Positions 1 through 8,187 of a DNA stretch of 30,594 nucleotides are shown one piece after another (the stretch's first letter is position 1; each line of letters begins with the position of its first letter). The translations under genes were made by a program, and so were the position numbers. Where the stretch lies: NCBI GenBank assembly GCA_964575975.1, contig CAZNTU010000052.1, forward strand, positions 1-30,594, written 5' to 3'. The DNA comes from G963674505 sp964575975. GTDB taxonomy: Bacteria; Desulfobacterota; Desulfobacteria; Desulfobacterales; SKZT01. Under the pieces are notes generated by a model. The model worked only from the letters and a program-made list of their open reading frames with translations, was not told the DNA's origin and made no database searches.

Positions 1-115
1 ACAAAACCGGACTGGAGTTTAAATACCGAAAACTCGATATTTTCATCACCCCAGAAGGAGGGTGGTCGGCAACGAGGCCGCCTGTGTTTTTCCCCGACGC
101 CTGGCGAGTCCTTTT

Positions 116-2644
116 TTATCCCCCGATCACAGCGAGCCAGGCTTCCATGTAGGGATCTCCCCAAGTGAGCAGCCGAACGCCCTCCCCTCCCTCGACCAGG
201 TTTCCCTCGGCGTCCCGGACAGGGGCGGTCGGGGGGTGTTTGTCGGCCATTCGGCCGTCGAAGGTGGCCGCGATGCTTTCGGCCGGGGATATGCCGGTTT
301 GCGGGGGAACGTCGGGCCAATTGATCGACAGACAGCCCGGAAGACCGTCGGAGGTTACGGTTTTCTCGCCGGGTTCGGGCGCGGCGTCTACAATCATGCC
401 GGGAGCCGGGTGGGCCAGGCAGAACGCCGCCAGTTGTTCCTGAGTTGCGGGTTTTACGACAGGTTTCGCGACGGATTGTTCCGGGGAGAGATCCGGGTCG
501 ATTTCCCCGCCAGCTGTTTCAAACGCATCGGCGACCGGCGGTGTTTCCTTTTTCGCCGCTTCCTCCGGCATTTTTCTCGCCTGCTCCAGTTCCAGCTCTC
601 CGACGGCGACTCTCCTTAAAATCCTAGGCATTTCCGCCAGGATGGGCCGAAGCGGCCCCACGACCTCCTCGAAAGCCCCGATGCGATGCCTGAGCGTAAA
701 ATAGGCGTCCTCCTCTATGGCGCCCCGGATGTAGAGATTGACGATTTTCACGTCCGGCCGCTCCTGTCCGATTCGGTCGATCCTTCCGATTCGCTGCTCC
801 ACCCGCATGGGGTTCCAGGGCGGATCGTAGTTGACCAGGGCGGAGAACTGCTGCAAATTCAGGCCTTCCGACGCGGCGTCGGCGCCGAGAAGCACTTGCA
901 GAGCCTGCGGGTGGTCCCGCCTGCAACGGTCCTTGATCTCGGCCTTTTCGACGATCCTCCAGCAGTATTCGACAGGGTCCCACACTTCTCCGCCGCGCCC
1001 GGAACAGCAACCCATCCCGCCCGACAAAACGGTTTCCAGCCTCGCCTTGATAAAATCGAGCGTGTCCAAATACTGGGTGAACACGACCGCGCGGCGGCCC
1101 TCGCCGAGCAATTCGAACAGCTTTTTTTCGAACGCGACGAACTTGCCGTCCACGGAGATTTGCCCCAATTCCGCGATGTACTCCCGCAGGCCCGCCCGTT
1201 CCTTTTCCAGCCGTTCCCTTCTTTCCGGGTCTTCGTGCAAACGGACGAGGCGTTGGCGCTCCGAATCGAAGACTTCGTCGGCGTCCTCGTCGGCTTCGTA
1301 TTCTTCGTCGACGAAGTCGTTTTTGCCCTGGAAGGACTCGCCGTTGTCGAGTCGCCGCTGGACCGCCTCTATCAGGGCTTTTCTCCGCTCCAGACTTTTT
1401 CGGAAGGCTTCGAAACTGCTGGAAAGGCGTTTTCGGAAAACGGCCATGAGGAATTCGAGGCCCGCGCGCTGTCGGGCGGAGACGTCGGAAAGGCGGTAAA
1501 AATCGCGGCAGAAATCGTCGATTTTCGCGTACAGCTCTCTTTCCTTTTCGTCCGAAAAATCGACGGGAGCGTCTTCGGGAACGCGTTTGGCAAGCCCCTT
1601 GACCAATCCTTTTTCCCAGTACGCGCGAAGAGTGGCGCGGGTGTGCCGGAACATGTACACCGACAAGGGGGTTTGACGCGAAAGCGCCCTGGCAAGGGCC
1701 GACGCCCTTTCCCCGGTCAGGTTTTTCAACTGGAGGCCAAGGCCCGGAGCGCCTTTCGCCCGCCTGACCATGCCCGTCCACTCGAAATCGTCCCAGCATC
1801 CGGCGGGGGGCTTGGCCGGATTCAAGTCCTCCGCTCCCGTTTCGACCGCCGTGCGGGCCATGTCCAAAAGGTCCTTCCGGACGGACGGTTCCGTCGCGAA
1901 CGAACGCAGGTTCGCGAAAAACCCCTCGAACCCCGACGCCCGCGACCATTCCTTCCACCGGGGATCGTCCAGACCGCACAGCAAGAGAAGATCGTGAACC
2001 TCCCGCGCCGCCAGTTGCATGGGCGTGGCGGTCGGAAGCCAGAAACACCGGGCGAGCGCCTTTTGTTTCAAATCCCGCAGCAGGCTCAACAAAAGGTTGG
2101 GCGCGTTGCTCTCGAACACCTTCCGCCTTGCCGCGTGGGCTTCGTCCACAACGACGGCGTCCCACGGTTCCAATACGGAAAGGATTTCGTGTCTTCTTTT
2201 GGAACGGGCGATCCAGTGACGGGATACGATCGGAACGCCGTCCTCCTCCAGCGGCTTCGACGAGCGTCGGGTTCTTCCCCCGACGTCCCGCAAGGAGTCG
2301 CCGTCGAAAAACCAGGCGGTTAGAGCCGCCTTCTCCCGAAGTTCCTCCATCCATTGCCGTACCTGGCCGCGAGGCGATATCGCCAGCACCCGCCGCGCTT
2401 TTTTTCAACGATTTCGGAGGACCGTCGTCCGGCTTGAACCTGACCAGGCAGTCCCGGACGGCCTTGGGAAGCGGAAGAACCGGAAGGTTCGGGTCGTTTC
2501 CGTTCCATATGGTCTCGAACTCGTCGGTCTCGGCGCGGATGTCCTCCGCTTTCAAATTACGGAGTCGCCAACTTGTGCGCGACACGGATCGTATCGAAGG
2601 GAAAAATGAAAAACGTTGACGACATCGTAAAAGAGCGGAAAGCT
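116..2644 (-). pseudogene. SNF2/DEAH helicase of the DISARM DrmD / BREX BrxHII class, broken
   Basis: The long intact part (2389 to 116, 757 residues) carries helicase motifs: DEAH at residues 82-85, LPTATPMQ near 118-125, VVFTQYLDTLDF (motif IV), GADAASEGLNLQ (motif V) and RIGRIDRIGQ (motif VI). These fit large SNF2-type helicases of phage-defence systems. The N-terminal part lies upstream in two other frames: one reads FDTIRVAHKLATP and stops, the next reads LKAEDIRAETDEFETIW and runs to KSLKK. Removing one A from the A7 tract at 2399-2405 joins KSLKK to ARRVLAISP, so at least two frameshifts are present. The Walker A region expected just before ARRVLAISP is missing, which implies an internal deletion. 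Loss of the ATP-binding loop makes the product very unlikely to be an active translocase. The 3' end is duplicated near 8.2-8.7 kb. Family class is inferred from motifs; DrmD and BrxHII cannot be separated by eye. Confidence 0.75.
141..664. repeat. Direct repeat copy A (helicase 3' end)
   Basis: This segment recurs in the same orientation at 8224-8747 with a constant offset of 8,083 bp and no net indel. By eye the central 210 bp (177-386) look identical, while the flanks differ at many sites. It encodes the last 170 or so residues of the helicase. The similarity ends sharply after the bases ccccacgac. Confidence 0.9.
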
Positions 2645-2944
2645 TCACGGACCGGAAAAGTGGCTGTCAACATCCATTCGGTCGTGCAAAATCCTGACTA
2701 TTTCTATATGATCGGCTCTTTTTCGATAAAAGATCAAATGTCGCCCTACATGGTATTTGCGGTAGCCTGCGCGGATGTAATCGCAAGCTTTTCCTATTTG
2801 CGGTTGACTGGCTATCATCTCGAAACACTCGTCCAATTTTGAAAGATATTTATCCCGTTGCCGTCTCCCCCACGTCTCTTGAGTGAAACGTCCTATTTCT
2901 TTCAAATCCAGAACAGCCTTCTTGGTCATCCGCAAAGGCAGCAT
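2645..2944 (-). CDS. parE: ParE/RelE-family toxin
   Basis: A 99-residue basic protein with the ParE/RelE layout: an N-terminal helical hairpin (TKKAVLDLKEIGRFTQETWG), IASQPQIGKAC, then the strand-rich end YRKYHVGRHLIFYRKR and IEIVRILHDRMDVDSHF. ParE toxins poison DNA gyrase and RelE relatives cleave mRNA; the ILHDRMD ending fits ParE better. The ATG at 2944 is preferred because it shares bases with the stop of the upstream antitoxin gene (TGATG), which implies translational coupling. A TTG one codon upstream is the alternative. The gene is intact, unlike its neighbours. Its stop abuts the debris of the helicase N-terminus. Confidence 0.88.
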   Translation of the reverse strand: MLPLRMTKKAVLDLKEIGRFTQETWGRRQRDKYLSKLDECFEMIASQPQIGKACDYIRAGYRKYHVGRHLIFYRKRADHIEIVRILHDRMDVDSHFSGP

Positions 2945-3189
2945 CAATTTTCGCCGTCTTCCGAATCGAGTTCCTTTAAAACGCCGTTCAAGGAATATTC
3001 GGCAAACCCGCTTTTCTCTCCGTCCTCCAAAGCCCGTCGGAGTGCGGCGAGCTTTGTTTCCCTTTCTTCGAGCAACCGCAGGCCCGCTCTAACGGCTTCG
3101 CTCGCGGAAGAAAAGCGGCCGATTTCAATCTGCTTGCTGATGAACGACTCGTAATGTTTGCCAAGAGTCACGCTCGTGTTTTTTTGCAT
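2944..3189 (-). CDS. parD: ParD-family antitoxin (ribbon-helix-helix)
   Basis: An 81-residue protein with the ParD/CopG pattern: the DNA-binding strand NTSVTLGKHYESFISKQI, then GRFSSASEAVRAGLRLLEER, which is a hallmark of ParD antitoxins. The acidic C-terminal half (ALEDGEKSGFAEYSLNG, DSEDGEN) would wrap the ParE toxin. A strong Shine-Dalgarno (GAGGAGG) stands about 8 nt before the ATG. Antitoxin before toxin, with a one-base overlap, is the usual order. It probably represses its own promoter through the AT-rich inverted repeat just upstream. Confidence 0.9.
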   Translation of the reverse strand: MQKNTSVTLGKHYESFISKQIEIGRFSSASEAVRAGLRLLEERETKLAALRRALEDGEKSGFAEYSLNGVLKELDSEDGEN

Positions 3190-3215
3190 CTTAGACCCTC
3201 CTCAAAATCGATTTG

Positions 3216-3248
3216 TACCAAAATATAATGTTTAATGGTATCGGTCAA
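3216..3248 (-). promoter_or_regulatory. Putative parDE promoter and operator
   Basis: On the minus strand a TTGACC box (3248-3243) precedes TATATT (3227-3222) with a 15-nt spacer, somewhat short for a sigma-70 site. An interrupted palindrome TACCA...TGGTA (3216-3220 and 3236-3240) with an AT-rich centre overlaps the -10 box, a suitable place for ParD autorepression. This is inference from position and symmetry only. Confidence 0.4.
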
Positions 3249-3297
3249 GCGTGTGCGGGCAAAGCAATCGACGTCCATGATGGGAGACGTTATGGAT

Positions 3298-4173
3298 TCA
3301 ATGTAAGATTTCGAATATCACACGTATTAACCAAGGATCGTTTCTGAACAAGACGCACCATCTTGCCACCGACGAAAGTTGGGCTTCGCTCTGGGTCATT
3401 TCACGAATTTTTTGGATATGGCTATTCAATTTCACCTTGGCTCCCGGGTTGTTGCCGCCCGAGTAACGCGATTTTGCCCGTAGGCACATCTCGATCTCCC
3501 GGCTGACGTCTTGCCAGATTTTTCTTCGCTCTTCGTTAAGGGGTTCGTGGTCCCTGAGCTTAAGACGCTTTATGCTTTCTTCCACCCGTTGCCATTGCCA
3601 GTCGGACATGTCATCGCGTGGAGCCGGAAAAATGTTCCCTTCTTCGTCGAATGCGACGAGGCTCGCGTCGCTGGGATCTGTCGGGTCCAGCAAGTAGGCC
3701 GTTTCCGATTCTTCGCACTGGTTTTCGTAGGTGGAGCAGAGGGAACCGTCCTTGAGGGGAAACCACCCTCCTTTCTTCCTGTTTCCCACCGTACCGCAGA
3801 TTCGAAAGTTGGTGTAGTCGAACGCCAGCCACCAGTAGCCGTCGCGGACATTGCCGTCCAGGGACTTGGCTTCTTTTTTGGGGCGGAAATGCTCCACGTC
3901 GTAGTGGGAATACAGCTCCCGGACTTCGGAAAACCAGCATTTTCCCATGGAAAGCGCTTGCAGCCACGGTTTCAGTTTAGCCCAGTGGCCGCTGTTGGCG
4001 TCTATGAACTTGTTTCTTTCCTCGATTTTTCCGGCGCTGTTCAGTTTTGCCAGCTCCGCGCGCAATTCCGCGGATTTGTCGAGCCATTCCCGCCATTTCT
4101 CTTTCGTCCAGGGTTCCCAGCCGGGGATGTCCTTGTCCGCCGGGGTTTTTCCATCGAAATCGATGTATCTCAT
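3298..4173 (-). CDS. ptuB: PtuB-like HNH nuclease (Septu / retron-Ec78 effector type, TIGR02646-like)
   Basis: A 291-residue protein with the layout of HNH nucleases that partner PtuA ATPases. The core is GKCWFSEVRE (78-87) followed by YSHYDVEHFRPKKEA (88-102), where the D-V-E-H stretch is the usual start of the HNH site. Then come YWWLAFDYTNFRICG (113-127), NRKKGGWFPL (131-140) and LLDPTDP (161-167), all familiar landmarks of this family. The second zinc-ligand-like Cys of a CxxC knuckle is replaced by Ser, so a structural zinc is uncertain. The start overlaps the stop of the ATPase gene by 4 bp (ATGA), so the two are coupled. In Septu, PtuA and PtuB form a complex that degrades nucleic acid on phage infection. 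The ORF is complete, but its ATPase partner is frameshifted. Confidence 0.8.
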   Translation of the reverse strand: MRYIDFDGKTPADKDIPGWEPWTKEKWREWLDKSAELRAELAKLNSAGKIEERNKFIDANSGHWAKLKPWLQALSMGKCWFSEVRELYSHYDVEHFRPKKEAKSLDGNVRDGYWWLAFDYTNFRICGTVGNRKKGGWFPLKDGSLCSTYENQCEESETAYLLDPTDPSDASLVAFDEEGNIFPAPRDDMSDWQWQRVEESIKRLKLRDHEPLNEERRKIWQDVSREIEMCLRAKSRYSGGNNPGAKVKLNSHIQKIREMTQSEAQLSSVARWCVLFRNDPWLIRVIFEILH

Positions 4174-5773
4174 TCGAGTCCCTCGTCCCTCAGTATTTCA
4201 TCGATGATCTCGTCGGCGATGGCGTCTTGTTCCTTTTGCTCCTCCGGGCTCAGGATGTCTTTGTGGAACTTGGTGCGAAGGGCCATTTTCTGGACGAACA
4301 ACGCGAAATACGGGTCCCTGAAATCGCTGGCGAATCCAAGGTCCGAAAGCTCGTCGCTCAGTCTGGTCAATTCTTCGTCCTGGGCTTTCGTGCGCTTCGG
4401 GCCGAGCGCGTACAGCCAGTTGCGCCTGTCCAACCGGCGGCGGGTTTCGGAATCGACTGTCGATCGGAGGCCGAACAGTTCGCTTTTGAGAAGTCCCGTA
4501 ACTCCCATGCCCTGCGGGTGCTCGTCCGGTTCGAGCACCGTCAGACGGCCGTGTTCCTTTCGGATGATCCGAACTTGTTCCTTTCTGAGACTGCCGATCA
4601 CCATGGGATCGTGGGTCGTGACGATGATTTGGGCGTCGCCGGCAAGAACGCCGTCCGTATCCGTTTCGATCACCTTTTCGATTTCGTCGAAATACCGCAA
4701 TTTCCAGATGGGGTTCAGATGGGTGTCCGGTTCGTCGAGCAGGAAAAGGCAGTGGTCCTGGCTGGTAATGCGCATGAGGCCAAGGACGGTCAAAAGCTGA
4801 AGCTCCCCTTCGGAAAGCCGGTTGAAACCGATGGCGCCTTGGGAATCCTTGTGCTTGACGGTGATGCGGACTTCGTCGATCAGGTCGCCGACGTAGGCGC
4901 CCTCGGCGTATCGGAAGAAAACCTCCGGCGGCCCCACCAGTTCTCCCAGGTTTTTCAGGGATTTTTTATCGGGAAGAAAGAGATAGAGCTGTTCCTGTTT
5001 TTCGGTCCTGCCCCGAAAATCCAGTTGTTTGGATTTGATCTCGTCGATGGGGGCGATCGCCAGTCCCCAAAGCTTGTCCAAAAACTCGGAGACAACCGTG
5101 CCCCGCGCATACCAGAACCTGTTGTCGCCGTGAAGGATGTCGTCCTCGGTCAGGTTCTGTTTCAGTTGATAGGGCTGCTTGAGTACGAAAAGGGCCGAGT
5201 CCAGTTCCAGGACGTTTAGGTTTTCGAGCAGTTCGGCGAAGACTGGGTCCTCGGACAGAAGACAGGCAAGCAGGACCAGCTGGCCGTGTCCGCCCCGACA
5301 ATAAAACAGGCGTCGGATCAAATCGTCCCTGCCACGGCGCAGGGCTTGGGTGAATCTTTTTTGATGCGCCTGGAAAAGCTGTTCGATGCGCTCGTTTTTT
5401 CCGGAATAATAGACGAACACATGTGACGGCAGATACTCCCGGGCGTGTTCGGCAAGTTCCGCGGCGGAAACGCGCGCGCCGTCGATCGCGACTTTGGGCT
5501 TTTTTCCCCGACGGCGACGATTCGCACCCGGTGATTTCGGATGCCGTAGTCCATTTCGTAGCCGAAGGAAGCGGCGTTGTTCAGGTCCAGATCCCGGAAT
5601 ATGGCGATGATGGCCTCAATGAGATTGGACTTTCCGGTGCCGTTGCGGCCGATGACCGCATGGCTTTTCAAATCCCGGTCGATGCCGTCCGCCGTTTTCG
5701 CCGACCGGCCGAACGCGGTCTCGAAATCCTTCAGGTTTCTGAAATCCGCGATTCTCGATCCGTCGATATGCAT
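4170..5773 (-). pseudogene. ptuA: PtuA-like AAA/ABC-type ATPase, frameshifted
   Basis: The N-terminal frame begins MHIDGSRIADFRNLKDF, with AAGGA 6 nt upstream of the ATG at 5773, and carries Walker A (VIGRNGTGKSNLIEAI). It runs out of frame at an A6 tract (5500-5505): adding one A restores VGEKKPKVAIDGARVSAAEL and leads directly into HVFVYYSGK. The C-terminal frame holds the ABC signature LSEGELQLL, Walker B CLFLLDEPDTHLNP and the H-loop IIVTTHDP. The restored protein would be about 535 residues, a normal PtuA length. An upstream ATG at 5851 gives an unconvincing extension. Either this is a true loss-of-function allele, a slippage-controlled gene, or a one-base consensus error. No reverse transcriptase lies beside it, so a Septu module is likelier than a retron. 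Confidence 0.78.
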
Positions 5774-5800
5774 GGGCGATCCTTGTCGTTTTTCAGGAGC

Positions 5801-5917
5801 GATCAAATAGCCGTCAAATAAAGCGAAACCTTGCAAATCCTTTGAAAACAAAGGTTTCCGATGGTCAAAGGCCGCTTTTACGGGCCGTCGATCAGTCGAT
5901 CAAATGACCGTCAAATA
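5801..5917. repeat. Short direct repeat upstream of ptuA
   Basis: The 20-mer at 5801-5820 (gatcaaatagccgtcaaata) recurs at 5898-5917 with two mismatches, 97 bp apart in the same orientation. One copy encodes the tail FDGHLID of the AlbA_2-type relic, the other an out-of-context FDGYLIAPEK ahead of the ptuA start. It may mark a small duplication at a junction. Confidence 0.6.
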
Positions 5918-6250
5918 TAAAGTCACCCTGTCGTTTGGCCCGCCATGGAATGTATTTCATGAATTTTTTGGACGAACATGGTCGTACGGGAGAATCGTCT
6001 TCGCCTCAAGGGTTTCCTTGATGATCCGGGAGGCGATCGCGCTGTTTTTGATTCGCCGTCCTTTGGAAAAGCGCGGGAACCGGCGAGTTCAAGCAAGCTC
6101 GAATTCGGTCTCCTGCCGGGAGAAAGAGGCGTTCCCAGGCATTGCGACGCCGAAGGTCTCGAAGAGGACATACGCCATGCTTGCGGCGGGCAACGCGTCT
6201 CCAATCTTCGAGCTTTCCATTGTCGCCCGGCTCGACCCGTTGCGATATCA
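5892..6250 (-). pseudogene. C-terminal relic of an AlbA_2/Schlafen-type ATP-binding protein
   Basis: A broken frame reads SKIGDALPAASMAYVLFETF and NASFSRQETEFELA, an in-frame TGA (6089-6091), then KNSAIASRIIKETLEAKTIL and PYDHVRPK. At the A6 tract 5964-5969 the frame shifts and continues FMKYIPWRAKRQGDF to a stop at 5892. The pattern SRIIKE-LEA-ILPYD followed by KYIPW matches the C-terminal winged-helix end of AlbA_2 (Schlafen-like) putative DNA-binding ATPases. The N-terminal AlbA_2 domain is not present. One stop plus one frameshift in about 110 codons indicates decay. Family assignment rests on the last 55 residues. Confidence 0.55.
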
Positions 6251-6446
6251 AAAGAACGCCTTTTCGAAACAGCGGCGCCCATTTTTTCCGCATTCGCCTC
6301 AATCCCGAGCAGGCGGGTCTTTTGCTCATCTCCATCGGCCGTATGAGCGTGAGAGGCCAAAAATTTGCGTGTGACGGGGAACGTCCATGATTGGGTCGAG
6401 GTATGGGGGAACTTCGGAACGAACGTCCCATCACACTTAGGGCAAC
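6251..6446. other. Unassigned debris between the AlbA_2 relic and vapC
   Basis: No intact gene is seen. On the minus strand one open stretch reads KFLASHAHTADGDEQKTRLL and then EANAEKMGAAVSKRRSF, which has protein-like composition but no start site of its own. It is probably another truncated gene. Confidence 0.35.
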
Positions 6447-6866
6447 CTACGGATAATCCAGCATAAGCGGTTCAAAGCCGGCTTGGCGAAAATGCTTGTC
6501 GGTGGTCATGGCAAGGTTGAGTTTCGATTCATTCATCACGACAAACGAAATACAATCCGTGAAGCCCCAGTCTTTATCGCGCCTGCTTTCATAAAAATCC
6601 ACGGCCTTGTTCATCAGTTCTCTATCGACGGTGACCACTCGGAAGCCTATCGTTTTGTAGCAACTCCTGATAAAGTCCGATGCTCCCTCCCGATCAAACG
6701 ATGCCATGCTATTGCCTATCTCAACAAGAACAGCTTCCGTCAACCAAACTTCGGATGCGTTGCGTACACGATCCAGCAAAGCTTTCGCCTTTTCATGGTA
6801 TTTGTCGCGCCGGTTAAGCAGTGCAAGCACATACGCCGTATCCAGAAAAATCCTTTCTTTATTCAT
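6447..6866 (-). CDS. vapC: VapC-type PIN-domain toxin (RNase)
   Basis: A 139-residue PIN protein. It has D9 in IFLDTAYVLALLNRRD, E44/E49 in WLTEAVLVEIGNS, D104 in WGFTDCISFVVM and D123 in MTTDKHFRQAGF, the acidic set that binds Mg or Mn in PIN nucleases. VapC toxins cleave tRNA or rRNA. AAGGA lies 6 nt before the ATG and the gene overlaps the end of the antitoxin gene by 8 bp. The sequence is intact. The end FEPLMLDYP is typical of this PIN subgroup. Confidence 0.9.
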   Translation of the reverse strand: MNKERIFLDTAYVLALLNRRDKYHEKAKALLDRVRNASEVWLTEAVLVEIGNSMASFDREGASDFIRSCYKTIGFRVVTVDRELMNKAVDFYESRRDKDWGFTDCISFVVMNESKLNLAMTTDKHFRQAGFEPLMLDYP

Positions 6867-7095
6867 TCGGTTCCTTCATTCGTTTCTCCCCGTAAAGATA
6901 ACGATCATGATTCAAGGCCCAATCTTCGGGAGCTTCGACAGTTCCAGCCAATTTCTCCAAAATATCGACCGCATCGTCGGACGATGTTTTTTTTCTTTTG
7001 ATTTGCAATACGTACTGCATATTCGGGATCAGATTAACCTTGCCCGTCGGCCTGAAAACCCGTCCATCGAAAAAAACTTCGATTGTTTCTTCCAT
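6859..7095 (-). CDS. Antitoxin of the VapC pair (DUF104/AF2212-like N-terminus)
   Basis: A 78-residue protein beginning MEETIEVFFDGRVFRPTGKV, the short beta-strand start seen in DUF104/AF2212-type antitoxins, followed by VNLIPNMQYVLQIKRKK. The C-terminal tail (DAVDILEKLAGTVEAPEDWA, then NHDRYLYGEK) resembles the toxin-binding tails of antitoxins paired with PIN proteins. Two in-frame ATGs lie two codons apart; AAGGAG touches the first but sits 6 nt before the second (7095), so the second is chosen. The promoter may lie near the TTGACA at minus-strand 7220-7215, though no good -10 box at standard spacing follows. Confidence 0.75.
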   Translation of the reverse strand: MEETIEVFFDGRVFRPTGKVNLIPNMQYVLQIKRKKTSSDDAVDILEKLAGTVEAPEDWALNHDRYLYGEKRMKEPNE

Positions 7096-7230
7096 ATCCA
7101 TCTCCTTACTTGCATATCAACGTTTTCCAATGTCGTTGTCGAAACGGCCATTGAACACTCCGCCATCTTTTTTCGGGCATGCCTTCGATAAAGCCAATAT
7201 ATATCTTTGCACATTGTCAATAAACTTCAA

Positions 7231-7346
7231 TCATATTGCGGAGGCATCGACGACAATCATCTGAAAACCCGTCCTTCACGGACGATTTCCGCTCTTATTT
7301 GAATCGTTTTTTCATGCGTCCAAAGTACAGTTACATGCTCCGCATG
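7231..7346 (-). pseudogene. Relic of a second vapBC pair
   Basis: At 7260 a frame starts MIVVDASAI, the textbook N-terminus of VapC PIN toxins, and hits TGA after nine residues; no PIN remainder follows. It overlaps by ATGA the end of a frame reading HEKTIQIRAEIVREGRVFR, which fits the tail of a small antitoxin. The arrangement (antitoxin tail, ATGA overlap, toxin start) is that of a vapBC operon cut off just inside vapC. Confidence 0.5.
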
Positions 7347-7381
7347 TCAAATTGGATTCCATGCCCATTCCCCGGATCGTC

Positions 7382-7636
7382 CTATTTGTCTGTGGCTGCG
7401 GCGAACAAACCGAGTCCGAAACGGGAGCCGTATCCGAGGCAAACGGACCCTTGCGCGGGTTCTTCGAGACGAATTTCCAGGGAAAACCCGAAATCCGCAG
7501 GGGATTGAGGCACTCGGCCGCGTCTTCGGACGAAACGGCGGTGGCGCAGCAACTCCGGGTCCCTTCCCGCATCGAGCAGGCGAATTTCTTCCGGTGCCGG
7601 AAAATCGCGCGACCACGGTTCGGCGGCCACTTGGCA
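7382..7636 (-). pseudogene. C-terminal fragment of a RAMP protein, Csb2-like (type I-G/I-U Cas5-Cas6)
   Basis: After a TGA at 7637-7639 the frame reads EPWSRDFPAPEEIRLLDAG, then RHRRFVRRRGRVPQSPADF, and ends GFSLEIRLEEPAQGSVCLGY then GSRFGLGLFAAATDK. The last part has the glycine-rich loop of RAMP proteins (G-Y-G-S-R-F-G-L-G). The run 'hydrophobic strand - EEPAQG - LGYG-RFGLGLF' is how Csb2/GSU0054-family proteins end. Upstream the same frame continues for 85 residues past the stop but is not recognisable as Csb2. No other cas gene and no CRISPR array is in the window, so this is a stranded fragment. Cas6 of another subtype is the alternative. Confidence 0.5.
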
Positions 7637-7639
7637 TTA

Positions 7640-7992
7640 CGCGTTCTCTCCGACTTCTTCGGGAATCTCGGGCCCCGAAGGGCGCGATGCAACACCATCG
7701 CGCAGCCCCGCCGGCCGGACCGAAAATCGAGCCCGGTCGTCGGCCGAAAACGCCGGGAAGCTTTCCCTCGTTTCGGGGTCGCCCGTTCCCACCCGCGCGA
7801 GACGCAACGGTTCCATCCCTGATGAAGGGATATTCGTTCCAACAAATGAAGGGACGCTCGGGGTTTGTGGGGGGACGTTCGTCCGAACGTGCAAAACGCG
7901 ATTTCCAAAACACCGACGGTTCGCGGGATATTATCCCGATGTTTACGACTTTCTCGGGCACGATGCCACCTTCCTTTCATCTCGGCAAAAAA
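7640..7992. other. Stretch with no convincing gene
   Basis: All six frames here are either interrupted or unrecognised. A short minus-strand frame from a GTG at 7961 (MPEKVVNIGIISREPSVFW) follows the DUF6516-like fragment and could be the start of its lost antitoxin partner. The rest reads like non-coding or repeat sequence. Confidence 0.3.
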
Positions 7993-8187
7993 TTATGTTT
8001 CCATAATTTCAAAGACTTCCTTCCAAAAATCCTCCAGGAGTCGGCTTGCGGATTCAAACTCGTACGATTCCGTTTTTTGGAGCCTGTGCTTGTGATCCCA
8101 GGTTGTTTTGCGACAGGCGTATCTCTTCGTTCTCGGTTTGTACGCATGCGCGTTGTCGCAACCTATTTTTCCATCGGTTCGCCATTT
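7993..8187 (-). pseudogene. C-terminal fragment of a DUF6516-like toxin
   Basis: The frame reads KWRTDGKIGCDNAHAYKPRT, then YACRKTTWDHKHRLQKTESY and EFESASRLLEDFWKEVFEIM. The order 'DNAHAYK - DHKH - SYEF-S-LLEDFW-EV' matches the C-terminal half of DUF6516 proteins, putative toxins found next to small HTH antitoxins. The 5' half is missing: the frame is open only back to a TGA at 8188-8190 and runs antiparallel in frame, not direction, to nothing else; it overlaps the 3' end of the second helicase copy on the same strand. The overlap shows that the two fragments were joined by recombination near 8188-8224. Confidence 0.5.

Noticed and set aside
686..2323. Long plus-strand frame opposite the helicase
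   Set aside because: Mirror of the GC-rich codon pattern of the helicase; no motif and no ribosome site.
5490..5510. Programmed -1 ribosomal frameshift in the PtuA-like gene
   Set aside because: The A-run reads GAA AAA AGC, so the A AAA AAG heptamer is not in the phase needed for tandem tRNA slippage. Polymerase slippage or mutation remain possible.
6270..6390. Possible start of a Cas3 HD domain (KFLASHAHTADGDEQ...)
   Set aside because: The general look fits, but the conserved His of the H-L pattern is missing and there is no start site, so I do not assign it.
3298..6446. Retron with PtuAB effectors
   Set aside because: No reverse transcriptase frame and no msr-msd-like inverted repeats were found beside the PtuAB genes.
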